NCBI RefSeq assembly: GCF_015706575.1
Contig: NW_024037063.1
Coordinates: 9,052,927-9,116,926 of the forward strand
Length of the DNA stretch: 64,000 bases
Reading direction: 5' to 3'
DNA from: Patiria miniata
Taxonomy: Eukaryota > Echinodermata > Asteroidea > Valvatida > Asterinidae
The notes under the pieces are model-generated. The model did no database searches. It worked only from the letters and a program-made list of their open reading frames with translations, and was not told where the DNA came from. Below are positions 34,801 to 44,341 of the stretch, piece after piece (position 1 is the first letter of the stretch; every line of letters starts with the position of its first letter). Position numbers and translations under genes: made by a program.

Positions 34801-37800
34801 AGCGATTAGCAATTTTGTGTAAATATTCCTCTCCTGGTTTAATATCGATCATAATGATTCAGTATTGGATTGTTGCGTCTTTTTTGCCCGTCACTGACGT
34901 ATGTGATAAACACTGTATATTCGGTGTTGTCCCAGTTCTTCTGATGAAAAAAACCCACAAACTTCTTGGGTAGGATTCAAACCCACAACCTCCTGCTTAT
35001 TCTCAGCTAACAGCGAGTATATACATCGTTTAAAAAATAAATGCCAGTGAAGGGCAAAAAAGCAACACCCAATCTTGAATTTTCATCACCGTCCCGACGC
35101 AATTGTCATCGTATGAACATGGATGAGTAAACCGTTTGAGACAACGGGCATTGCTGGTTTTATGTAACTATCATGTTTGGCTTGTTATATAAATATAATC
35201 CGTCAATATCTTTCAAGCTAGACAAAAAAAAAATCAGTTGAACCATCAGGCCTTTAATACAATATGAAAGACAACTGTACATTAATTTTGTCATTGATTG
35301 GAATTTAATAATCACACTATTCCAACCTCCTTGATGAAGACACCATGATGTTGCATGTTTGATGTCTATTTTGCAGACAGAGGAGGCACTGATGCCTTCT
35401 GTGGGTGACTCGTTGCTGTTAAACCTGTGAACAAAATAGAGAAGATAAATACAATTGTCCAAACTCTGGATTCATGTTAATGGAACCCTATCAACGAGTC
35501 GATCAAAAACAAACCATCCTTGAGCCTGTTCAAATCATTCTTTAGGCACTATCTGATCTCCTGTTATGTGGCATAGCATCTACGTTTTTCTTGGTTTTTA
35601 CTCTTGTTTATATCACTTTGTTAATTGCTCATTACCTTCATGACATGTAGTATGCTGTTTCCTCCTCATGCTATTTGTCACTTACTTCTTTGTACATGTA
35701 TTATTTGTCCTGTTTTTGTCTTTGTCTTGTTCATAGTTCCCCAGTGTCTGATGTTTGTTTTGCGTCTCAAAGGCTTTCCATACGAGTATTGCTGAGGAAG
35801 TATGCCTATATCCACCTTTTTTCGTTATATAATTTAGCCTGTACTTTTTATTTATACACTTATATTTGAAATTTATCTTTTTGTATTCCTACTTTTGATA
35901 GTTTACTCTTGATTATTAATTTCCTGTTTCACTGCATTGTTATTAACTGAGTGCAATGTGTTTACAATTGTTTTACTAATGGACGTTTTTGTGTTTCATT
36001 TATTGCTTTATAGTGGTCTCGGTATGCTTTAAGCACCTGCCATTGACAAGCTTAGGCTTATTATGGCTTGAATTAATTGCTTTGTCATTTACAATTTTAC
36101 TTATTTTTTTTTTCCAAGACACAATTTATATTTATTTTCCTTTATTGTACATGCTTTATGTACTGTATTTTGTTCATGGTTGGATATACATAAATCTTAT
36201 ATTGAATTGAATTGAATTGAAAAACAAAAATTGGTATGACATTTGCTCCATTTAATCTTTCTTTCTTCCTTTCCAGACCAGACCGGTTGTTATTTGTAAA
36301 GAACATTTGTAAATAACCGCATTTTGCTTAATACTGAAATAGGGCAAACAAGTATTAGCTACAATATGGACCGTGGGTTTCTGATCCTGGAGTTAGGTAA
36401 CCGTACTATCGATACTTGCATTCATTGTTCAATCTATACATGTATCAGAAGTTCTTTTCACGTCATGAAGAATATTTTATCCTATCTGAACTAAATCAAA
36501 ACTTATATTTCACATTAGCCTTGGTCAAGGCGCTAGTTGTTATTCATCCCAGCCGTAGCGCGGTAAACGATACCCTCGCTAGCGCTATGCATGCGGTGCA
36601 TTAAAAATACAGCGCGAACAGCGACCTCACCCGGCCACCATTTCTATGCAAATCAGTTGGACCCAATCTAGCGCCTTGGTTCAATCGTCGGCAAAAGCTT
36701 ATGTTTTTCTTTATTTTGCGCTGGATTTCTAGCGCACGGCCTCGTATGCGATTACAGATAAGTGTAGGCGGGGCTAATATGTGGAGTGTCCAATCACACC
36801 TTGGTAAATCCGGACGTCATCAAATTATATGCAGCTATTCGCCTTTTGCGGACGTGACAGGAACCACAGTTTTTGTGCATTGGTGCCGTGTGCAGAGACA
36901 CACAACGTGTACGTGTATGGATTATGTACGGTGCACGTTTCACTATGCAAGTTTCCACGCAACGTTCGACCAATAAGAAAACGACATTTAAGGTCAGCTA
37001 AGGCTATTAACATAATGAGCACCACCCCAAAAAACTCACATGGACGATTGAACTAAGGCGCTAGATTGGGTCCAACTGATTTGCATAAAAATAGTGGCCG
37101 CGTGAGGTCGGTGTTCGCGCTGTATTTTTTAATGCACTGCATGCATAGACGTATGACTGCATGCATAGCGCCAGCGAAGATATCGTTTACCGCGTCACGG
37201 CCGGATGAATAACAACTAGTGCCTTGACCAAGGCTAATTTCACATTGACTCAGTACACAACCTTTGATGTGTGAGACTCTTCATAAGGCTAGTCTTCCCA
37301 ACTCGTTCCTGACCGACGATCATGAGTCGTGTGCGGTGTACTTGCTTGTGGCCTTCCTTGAGTGCCTTTCTGTAAGCTTCTTGCTCTTGCTTCCCTCTCA
37401 ATTCCTCAGGTATGTTGATAAGTAGAGCTTGTTAAAGGAGAACCACTGAAAAACTAAAACTCACCACTTCTAACAATTTACGTCGTTATTTTTTTGTTGC
37501 TCTTTGCAGACCTATATATACATATGTCTAATTCAATTGCTCTGATTACCTTTAGCAAATAATCCCAAATAATAAAAAAAAAAATAAGCGTGGAATTTTA
37601 GCTTATGCGCATGCGTACATCCCGTAATTCAGGATTCTGTGCTGACAGGGTTAGCACTTAATTTTTTCTGCTCGCGTACGTGGTTAGCACAGAATGGTGA
37701 CCATAAGCACAGAATGTTGTGGTGAGCAGAGCCATGAAATCGGGCCTGTACTTTACAAAGATGTGATTGTATTTGCCTTGTTCCTGTTTCAACAAGGAAA

Positions 37801-39152
37801 AAAATGTTGCAACCTGACGCCACGTTTTTCTTCACATATCATCTTAATAAGGTCAGTCATTGCCCAAAAATGTTTAAAAGACCTGTGCAATGCATGGACT
37901 GAGAAACATGTGTCAGGAAATACTTTTCTTGACTCTCCATAGCCTTTGTACACGACCGCCGAAGTGGCGACTGGATACTACATCCTTTCCGATAAATCTT
38001 GAAGAAAAAGTGTATCACATTGATGAAAACAGTATTTCTGAAACATAGATTAAACTTGAGAAAATTGATAAGAACCTTTTATGCCTGAGTAGAGCGGTTT
38101 CAATCAGGATCCAGTGAGTCATAAAATTCAACCGTCATACCGTCAACCGTCAAAAAATGAATTTTATAAACAAAAATGAAAAAAAAAACCATGCAGTACT
38201 GATCCAAACATGAACATTACAAAGCAGAATAATTGTAAGGTATACATATAATACTCACTTTGTGATGCCAAGTCTATCTGTACTCTTGGACCTAACATTG
38301 AAAGAAAAAGTAAAATGCTTTAACACATTGAGATTTTTTTTCCGGGAGAAGAAAATATCAAAATTAGGATTTCCCTGAAAGACATAATTTCATTTGCACA
38401 GCAAAATTACTGTATACTCAGTATTGTCCAAAGTACGCTCGGGTACAACCCAAAGATCATGCTTGATGAAGTCTGCTTATTATGGCACTCATAATATGAT
38501 GTTTATCCTCTATTTTCATGTAAACTGGAATCAAATCAACCTTCTGGATCGTGTATGCTCGGTGTGTAAGATGTATATGCGCAAGAGTAACAGAAGTTTT
38601 GGGGTTAGTCAGCAAACTTGGACTGTTTTTTTTTTCTGGCAGGCCCTGCAATGATTACATACAGTATGTCAAAAAAAACCTAATTCCCTTGATGTCATAT
38701 TGAAGAACAGACAAGATGTTTATTAATGTCTTTTGGTAAATAACCCAGTCAAAAATTGGAAATGGTACTTACCAAGTATATTTGACAACTCCTTATTAGC
38801 AGACACGATATCTTCAAGAATGTCTCTTCGAGACAGGTGCTGCATAAATGCCGTTAAATTTTGCAACACAGGAAGGCGAGCATACGGTGCTTTCTTATCC
38901 AGTAAACTGACAAATTTCCGAACTGTTGTAGCTTCACGCAACTCTTCTTCAGTGATTCCAATGCATATCCATAGATTGTTTTTCGATATGAATGCTTTTA
39001 CTTTATCTAATTCAGACTTGCAAAGCTTTTGACAGACTGCGGAGTATATTCTATTCATAACTCCATTTGCCTGTTGGGTCTGATGCCTCTGAGCTTCTGA
39101 ATATTCCATTTTGTTCAGTAGCTTGGTAACTGATAGCAAAGCACAGGTCTTC
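25529..39152 (-). CDS. Gene 2: DED-like / Roc-COR GTPase / death domain protein
   Basis: Spliced minus-strand gene of about 16 exons: 38773-39152, 38259-38291, 37262-37427, 35327-35424, 34060-34163, 33614-33674, 33069-33250, 32787-32879, 32155-32344, 30979-31179, 29662-29817, 28784-28985, 28226-28386, 27229-27330, 26435-26678, 25529-25803. About 868 residues from the ATG at 39109. Order: DED-like domain (about 20-105, RRDIL at 94-98), Roc with P-loop GQERVGKT (162-169), switch I region (SPTEGI), a long inserted loop, DFAGQ (315-319), then COR, a basic linker and the death domain. Roc-COR proteins are GTP-regulated dimers; DED and DD are homotypic adaptors. All phases agree except between 33069 and 32879, where the middle Roc exon (G4 motif) is not found. 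The true start could lie further upstream. Function in death or immune signalling is inferred. Confidence 0.85.
26435..26678 (-). CDS. Gene 2 exon: C-terminal COR segment
   Basis: 244 bp, phase 0 to 1. FVEENLQNLKNMWIKRINFC, VPHFLPLDECLKKP, ending QESSEEEASPYG. One codon longer than gene 1 exon e and otherwise parallel. Donor 'tacg|gtgagt'. Confidence 0.9.
27229..27330 (-). CDS. Gene 2 exon: basic linker
   Basis: 102 bp, phase 0 to 0: VSVMRARVIHTRRRRSKDEK, then TNIRKTPSPDATSK. Acceptor 'gattttcacag|', donor 'tccaag|gtactt'. The basic TRRRR cluster could be a nuclear or membrane-charge signal; gene 1 lacks it. Confidence 0.8.
27590..27950 (-). repeat. GACTCG-array element, copy 2
   Basis: Hexamer-like arrays (gactcggactcg and variants) at about 27593-27680 and 27850-27945 flank a core that matches the 1850-2490 element as reverse complement. 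It sits in a gene 2 intron. Confidence 0.6.
28226..28386 (-). CDS. Gene 2 exon: COR core
   Basis: 161 bp, phase 1 to 0: DGLFHRLVVRALRWSQRLGG, ending LAYVK. Acceptor 'gttttctatag|', donor 'gtcaaa|gtaagt'. Counterpart of 6473-6642. Confidence 0.9.
28784..28985 (-). CDS. Gene 2 exon: COR
   Basis: 202 bp, phase 0 to 1: TQEEDCSGPSAAVTSPPKYQ, then VSYYVPSMLQRQ and SVFYVDFCGFLP. Acceptor 'tccataaag|', weak but fixed by frame and by the gene 1 counterpart 5897-6074. Donor 'cccag|gttagt'. Confidence 0.82.
29662..29817 (-). CDS. Gene 2 exon: COR
   Basis: 156 bp, phase 0 to 0: CRAWERLKENGILEDMLIEY, then LLDLMDKFDLLCERVDQ. Acceptor 'tctcaatgtag|', donor 'gatcag|gtatgt'. Its leading ATG is internal, not the gene start. 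Same length as gene 1 exon 3319-3474. Confidence 0.9.
30979..31179 (-). CDS. Gene 2 exon: COR N-terminal half
   Basis: 201 bp, phase 0 to 0: VKDDFGLKDETELLTMLKFY, HDLGHIIYFGG, then VVILDPQWLIDALKKVIT. The 'LGxxxYF' and 'ILDPQWL' patterns are typical of COR domains. Acceptor 'cttggtgttag|', donor 'aaacag|gtacac'. Confidence 0.9.
31735..32090. mobile_element. Poly-G/poly-C composite in gene 2 intron
   Basis: Runs of G and C, the shared 'ttgaacagcgcccca' block and right end 'gtgctacgcccc' place it in the 'ggcgtagc' family present at 8.83 and 48.15 kb. The left end is not clear. Confidence 0.5.
32155..32344 (-). CDS. Gene 2 exon: Roc-COR junction
   Basis: 190 bp, phase 2 to 0: NSAFINFQCIDKQIARLRDH, then EPYMGQLIPLRWLQFDDKKL and IPVLTLKQ. 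Start chosen at 'aaaagtcag|' because it alone matches the phase-2 donor of the previous exon. A second acceptor at 32304 would break the frame with that exon. Donor 'aagcag|gtaatg'. Confidence 0.75.
32787..32879 (-). CDS. Gene 2 exon: end of Roc domain
   Basis: 93 bp, phase 2 to 2: IRTEICNKPYFRFVVQNFYA, then IENSLETTNIK. The 'FYAIENS' block matches the last Roc strand before COR. Acceptor 'ttttaatcctgtag|', donor 'atcaa|gtatga'. The exon that should precede it is missing. Confidence 0.7.
33069..33250 (-). CDS. Gene 2 exon: Roc G3 motif
   Basis: 182 bp, phase 1 to 0: a low-complexity start (SPPGTSSPQQEGKG), then EEPIVLSLWDFAGQDLYYTL and HK. DFAGQ is the G3 (switch II) motif. Acceptor 'gtcgtttcacag|', donor 'cacaag|gtcagt'. 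Confidence 0.88.
33614..33674 (-). CDS. Gene 2 short exon: proline-rich loop
   Basis: 61 bp, phase 0 to 1: VPGATVMPTYPMDQPAIYGA. Acceptor 'aataatgttaatcacaac'-side weak ('cattattaag|'), donor 'gcag|gtaaga' strong. Called because both phases fit the neighbours. Part of an inserted loop in the Roc domain. Confidence 0.6.
34060..34163 (-). CDS. Gene 2 exon: inserted Roc segment
   Basis: 104 bp, phase 1 to 0: ESTSFKRELEETLRTEATFN, then FHDFIMQNYPVDIG. Acceptor 'cgctgttgatag|', donor 'atcggg|gtacga'. It lies between switch I and the DFAGQ motif, where Roc domains normally have a short stretch. Confidence 0.7.
34880..35030 (-). mobile_element. tRNA-like SINE fragment
   Basis: On the minus strand 'gtgggtttgaatcctaccc' is a good B-box context, preceded by a weak A-box-like stretch. 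Short and in a gene 2 intron. Confidence 0.35.
35327..35424 (-). CDS. Gene 2 exon: Roc switch I
   Basis: 98 bp, phase 2 to 1: FNSNESPTEGISASSVCKID, then IKHATSWCLHQG. 'SPTEGI' matches the switch I region of Roco proteins (usually S/T-T-xGI). Acceptor 'ttttgttcacag|', donor 'aaggag|gttgga'. Confidence 0.82.
35490..36220 (+). mobile_element. Possible LINE 3' tail
   Basis: A T-rich stretch ending in 'attgaattgaattgaattg' tandem pentamers, as in the 3' ends of some LINEs that finish in short tandem repeats. No reverse transcriptase similarity was recognised in the visible part. Confidence 0.35.
36515..37237. mobile_element. 723-bp palindromic transposon next to a gene 2 splice donor
   Basis: Ends 'ttagccttggtcaaggc' and 'gccttgaccaaggctaa', flanked by an exact 'tttcaca' duplication (36508-36514, 37238-37244). 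The arms are about 190 bp long, with a ~340-bp loop. It lies in the gene 2 intron; the P-loop exon ends at 37262, so the element begins about 25 bp inside the intron. Confidence 0.88.
37262..37427 (-). CDS. Gene 2 exon: Roc P-loop (G1)
   Basis: 166 bp, phase 1 to 2: LLINIPEELRGKQEQEAYRK, ALKEGHKQVHRTRLMIVGQE, RVGKTSLMKSLTHQ. GQERVGKT is a Walker A / G1 motif. 'RTRLMIVG' before the P-loop is usual for Roco proteins. Acceptor 'ctcctttaacaag|', donor 'caaag|gttgtg'. It has no internal start, so open-frame calling misses it. Confidence 0.87.
38259..38291 (-). CDS. Gene 2 33-bp exon before Roc
   Basis: Phase 1 to 1: PRVQIDLASQ. Acceptor 'tctttcaatgttag|', donor 'cacaaa|gtgagt'. Both neighbours have phase 1 at the join, giving a continuous GPRVQIDLASQTLLINIPEE across three exons. 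Confidence 0.7.
38773..39152 (-). CDS. Gene 2 first coding exon: death-effector-like domain
   Basis: 380 bp, open throughout; coding assumed from the ATG at 39109 (context 'caaaATGg'). Residues about 20-105 fit a six-helix DED: YSAVCQKLCKSELDKVKAFI, ELREATTVRKFVSLLDK, LPVLQNLTAFMQHL and RRDILEDI. The RxD(L/I)L-type motif near the end is the DED signature. The frame stays open upstream to the acceptor 'acatctgcag|', so an earlier start exon is possible. Donor 'atacttg|gtaagt'. Confidence 0.75.
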
Positions 39153-42100
39153 CTGCAGATGTAAATAAATAAGATAAAATAAAAGTAGTTTTTGTTAATA
39201 TACTTCAACAATTATCCTTCATTCCAGACAAGCTAATTAAGTTAGTAATGGCTACATGCTTGCTTGACTCACTATTACATTTTGTTAGGTCATTTTCTCA
39301 CACAAAGTTGTAGTCTTCACATTTTAAATGATACTGAAGCTTTTGACATAGACGACCACAACAAGAAGAAGCACTATGTTCCCGGATGGAGTGACCTCAG
39401 TAATGATGTTTGTTTGTGTTAAAAAAAAGAATGCCGTAGATGATTACTTTCCAATATTTAGTCTGTTTGTCAACAGACAGATTGCACAGAGCATCCTCCA
39501 GGTATGTATTCAAGTCCACACAAGTCCATCTGCGAATACTTCACTGGGCGCAAACATGCTTGACATGCTTGAAATTATGGTGAGATAGTTTCACCATTTA
39601 CTATATATACATATATCATTGATAAACTATTATCATCTCCACCCACATAAAGAAACACATATTTTTGTCGGAAAATAGTTTTCTTAGTTTTGGTTGCTTA
39701 ATAAAAGGATTCAATGAGCACTTTTGTATCAATAACAATATCAGTGATCAGTCACCCATAATAGGTTTTACATACTGAACAAGACACTTTTGAAATCAGC
39801 AAATATCGAAGCTCATCACCTCCGAATTTATACATTCATGGCGCAGCCCATTTTGCAATAGGCTGTTTGTGGTTTTCAATTCATGCATATCATTTGCATA
39901 CCGCTAGAGCTACCTGTCCCCATTTTGAAGTTCGAAGGACAATGGGGTCAGGAAACCAGACCAATGTCTAGACTATTCAACGTCGCATGGCGGTTTTTTG
40001 CCACCATGTTTATGGGGCTCTCTCGGACTCTACTATTGCCAGATCATGACCAAATTTGATAAAGCGATTTTTAAAATGCGAGTCCTAGGTACTCGACTAG
40101 CTTAAATTCTAACGTAGACCCCAATAAACATGGCGGTACATATATTTACCGCCATGATCATATGGGTCAAGGTCTAACGTAACGATATATTTCAAATAAA
40201 CCGGGAAACACAACTTTTCAGGAAATGTTATATGCATAATTAGTAGCTCGGAAAACCGGAAATTCTCCATTTCATATAGGCCCTAGCCTTAGAGCTGGGG
40301 TTGGAAATAGTGTAGTATTCAATGCACTTCGTTGGTTGTGTACAAAGGCTATGGAGAGTCGAGTGCAATTTCAAAGTATTTTCTAACAAAATTGCAATTT
40401 CAAAGTATTTTCTAACAAAATTGAAAATGTTTTTCAGCCAACATTCTTTTGCTGGGATTTCCCAGTTACATGGGCTAGTGAGTGTGTGACTCCACCTATA
40501 TTTCAGAGGAATCCGGTATTTGAGACACATTGCGGGGTTACATATATATATACATATATTGAGGGTAGATTTGAATTTATCTCAATATCTGCCATTAAAA
40601 ACGGTTCTTTTACATACTATATACCTCCGACGATTCCAAAACTTACCTCAGACGATTCCTCCAAGTTCCAACACTTAAGAGTATGTCCACGAGAGGACCA
40701 TGCAGACCGTGACAAGGTGGGGGTCGGCGGATTTGGTTAAAATTTGGGGGGTAGGTGGGTCATAGGTAGCCTTGAGGTTGTACAAAATATTTGGCCAATC
40801 CGACCTCCGTAGCTGAAAAAAAGAGCCAAAAATGTGTTTTTATTAGTGAAAAATGGTGATTTTTATGATTTTGGGGTACAAACGTTTAAACGCTTGCTGC
40901 TGAACAGGGGAAAGCAGCAGAGAAATGAAATTTGCAGGGTCCTGAGGTTGTATCCTGACCTAAAACCAGGTACTCAAAATTTAGAAAAAAATTGCTCTTA
41001 GGAGGCAACGGCACTAAGGGTACCCCCAAAGTTGAGTCATAGAAATAGCGGTCTTTAAGTCGCCGTAGCGTCATTAGTGCAGGTCTTTGAACAATGACAC
41101 TCAGGTGAAAGAGAGTTCTTATCATGGTCCTTAAGTATCAAGAATAAAAACATTGTAAGCAGTTTTTAGTATAAAATGGCAGGAGTCTGTTTTACCCCTA
41201 TTTTTCGCTAGTAAAGGGACGGGGGAGGGGCATACAGTGCCCCTCCCCCTTTTCTGTATTTTCAAAAGTCGACAACCAATTTTCATGAAATTTGCTACCA
41301 AGTTTTATATTTCCAATTTGTAAATAATGACGTCAAAAATGTTTTTAAAAATCTTTAACAGAGGGCTTTTTTTTTGCACCTTTTTGGTCAAAAAGTTTAT
41401 TTTTCACATCATTTTTTTCTTTTTTGCTTGAATGATATGAAAATTGGCAAACGTGTATATTTTTTTCATTATCAAAAAAATTAAAACATATTTTAATACT
41501 GGAGACGCCATAAGGGGTGCTATAATTCCTTAATTTATCCCATTTTTAGGGTAGGGGGGTTCACTTTAAATCAATATGGCCGCCACCTTTCAGAGTCCAG
41601 GATGGAATGTATACCCTGCCCGATTTGTGGCAGAGGGAGTCCCCACAAATGTTCCTATACTCAACACACACTTGTCTTTTTGTTAACAGAAGTATCCCCC
41701 AATAATCATCTAAAGAATTCCTGAGATTACCAGAACACAATGAAGACACAATGGGGGTGGGGTGGGGGTTACACCCTGCCACATATCGCGCACCAAATGT
41801 GGGAATGATGAGGCTTGGATGACAATTCTGTTATTTTTTGGCATGTAAATGTAATCCGGAAAATTAATAAACTTGGAAAATAATAAATTGAATGAGAAAA
41901 ACGCTAAATGTTGGGGTACTCGTTGTCAAAAATGAGATACACCTAGATGGGGTAGGAACAAGTAGAGAGGAATTTGAATAAATAGAAACAATGACAAACA
42001 ATTTTTTAGAAAGACCAAAAAAGAATGATTTATTTTACCAACCAAATTTGAAGAAAACCTTTCAAAAAACCAATAATCAAAAAGGATCCAAATTAACTTT

Positions 42101-42689
42101 TATCCAAACCTTAAACCTGTTATCCACCCCACCAAATAAGTAAAATGGTAGTACTACAGTCGACTTTTGTTATAAAGAACACTTTTACAAAGATGTCCTA
42201 CTGCTGCTTATATAGAGCACATTCTGAGGTCTCGAATCTCTAGTTCTCTTTGTGTCTCTTTGTTTCGCTGTCCTTTTAAAGCAACATTTCTGTTTAAAGA
42301 GGTAGTTTGGGCAGTCTCACCGACCTTGCTATAACGAGAGTCAACTGTACAAAACTAAATTGAACTTTAAACTTAAATGGAAGTTGAAAGAAGAAAACTG
42401 AACCAACACAGTATCAAAATAGAATGACACATGGAACAACCTAACGATCAAACTCGAAAAAACAATTGAATATAAATCAAGAAATTGTTTTCCTTCTTAA
42501 ATTAACATTAAACAAGTCAGGTGTGTTTACAAACACAAATGCCTCACAACCGTGACTGTTTCCATGACATAACACCACTCTAACATCAACTTACATGTAC
42601 CTTGGTCAAATGGAACGTTCATTGACATTATTAGTGTCTTCTGTAGGTTTTATATGAATTAATCCCTAATCCCTATGATCTCAGAATAA
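39153..42689. other. Gene-free stretch upstream of gene 2
   Basis: Should hold the promoter and perhaps a non-coding first exon of gene 2. A direct repeat of ~29 bp ('gcaatttcaaagtattttct') occurs at 40362-40420. At 40640-41560 and elsewhere I see no exon or element. Small open frames show no motif. Confidence 0.45.
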
Positions 42690-43437
42690 ATACAAGATTT
42701 CTATTGTTTTAGCCACTGTGACCTTGACCCTTGACCTTTCGACCCCCAATGCGATAGGCATCTTAGGATTGCCAAGGACAATCCACAAACCAAATTTGAA
42801 ATTCATATGTAAAGTATTTCTCAAGTTATCACGCTGACAAAATTTCTTTTGTTTTTGCCACTGTGACCTTGACCCTTGACCTTTTGGCCCCAAATTCAAA
42901 AGGCTTCTTAGGATTGCCAAGGACAATATACAAACCAAATTTGAAGTTCATATGTAAAGTATTTCTCAAGTTATCGCGCTGACAAAATTTCTTTTGTTTT
43001 AGTCACTGTGACCTTGACCCTTGACCTTTTGGCCCCAAATGCAAAAGGCTTCTTAGAATTGCCAAGGACAATCCACAAACCAAATTTGAAGTTCATATGT
43101 AAAGTATTTCTCAAGTTATCGCGCTGACAAAATTTCTATTGTTTCAGCCACTATGACCTTGACCCTTGACCTTTTGGCCCCAAATGCAAAAGGCTTCTTA
43201 GAATTGCCAAGGACAATCCACAAACCAAATTTGAAGTTCATATGTAAAGTATTTCTCAAGTTATCGCGCTGACAAAATTTCTATTGTTTCAGCCACTGTG
43301 ACCTTGACCCTTGACCTTTCGGCCCCAAATGCAAAAGGCTTCTTAGGATTACCAAGGACAATCCACAAACCAAATTTGAAGTTCATATGTAAAGTATTTC
43401 TCGAGTTATCGCGCTGGCAAGATTTGTCCGGACACAC
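42690..43437 (+). repeat. 145-bp satellite, 5 copies
   Basis: The block 'ccactgtgaccttgaccc' recurs at a constant 145-bp spacing (near 42711, 42856, 43001, 43146, 43291). Copies are very similar. Each holds 'tgaccttgacccttgacctt', a set of overlapping nuclear-receptor half-sites read as AGGTCA on the minus strand. Confidence 0.95.
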
Positions 43438-43464
43438 ACACCCACACCCAGACCTGTTTCACAT

Positions 43465-43745
43465 ACCTAGTGTGGACTTTCCTTTCTTTTCGTGTAGTTA
43501 AGGAACACCAGTGGAAAAACTCATTTTTCTCAAACTGTGAAAACTCTTACAACCCAATTTTTTTTCAATGATTCCCTTTAGTGTTTCTCTTCATTCTGCT
43601 ACAAATAAACCTAACCCAAAAATGCCTCTAAACCTGTTTTCCAGAAATGGGGAAACACTGTGTGGACGTGGGCAAGTCCACACTTCGTCGCTGCTACCTA
43701 CATTATGTGGACGTCTTTTGTTCGGAAGTCCACACTGCGTATGTA
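43465..43745 (+). repeat. Dispersed ~300-bp repeat, copy 2
   Basis: Counterpart of 685-985. Here it directly follows the 145-bp satellite, suggesting that satellite plus this block form one element of which the copy at 0.7 kb is a truncated version. It is followed by a CA then CCCA microsatellite (43757-43806). Confidence 0.75.
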
Positions 43746-44257
43746 AGACAAGCACACACCGACCCACACACACACACACACACCCACCCACCCACCCACC
43801 CACCCACGGAAGGACAAGGCGGAAACAGTATGCCCCTTCGGCTTCGCCGCGGGGCATAAAAACAAGAACAGTCAATGTCTTCCAATAACAAACCATGATA
43901 ACCCTTTGTTTAAACACAAAATACGTAAAGGAAGAGAACATGGAACCACTAATGCAAAAATGTTGGTAAAAAAGGATGCAATAAAAAAAAATGAAAACGG
44001 GCACTACTATCAAAATTTTGACCACTTTGTGATGATTCAGCAGTTGTTTCACCGATTGTAATCTTCATGAGCCCATCTTCTTGACGTGGTGCTAACCAAT
44101 GAAGAACTAAACCAAAGGCTTCCTTTGCCTTCCTTCTATAATAATGGATGGTGCTATCAGATGCTTATTCTAATGACAGATGAAGCTGCCCATCAACAGC
44201 AGACATTCCCCCCTGAGTAAGGAAAGTGTTCAGGGATTGCAGCTCCACATTCTTTGG

Positions 44258-44341
44258 TCAGGGGGTTGGAGCCCAAGAAGAGTCAAGTGCACCTACATCC
44301 TGTGTAATATCTCCATCAGTTGATGAGGACTCAGATGTATG
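44258..44341 (-). CDS. Small gene exon 3
   Basis: 84 bp with TGA: HTSESSSTDGDITQDVGALD, then SSWAPTP. Acceptor 'gattatttctag|'. Short but phase-compatible and acidic like exon 2. Confidence 0.55.
   Translation of the reverse strand, partial: HTSESSSTDGDITQDVGALDSSWAPTP

Noticed and set aside
38723-39211. Reading the 38.8-39.1 kb exon as a CARD
   Set aside because: The helix pattern and the RRDIL motif near the end fit a DED better; a CARD normally lacks this motif.
42690-43437. CRISPR-like or tRNA array at the 145-bp repeat
   Set aside because: Units are contiguous without spacers and lack tRNA boxes; this is a plain satellite.
43568-44052. Frames of 106 and 153 codons around 43.6-44.0 kb
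   Set aside because: They run through a repeat and a CA/CCCA microsatellite, with Thr-His-Pro or Gly-Trp-Val repeats.
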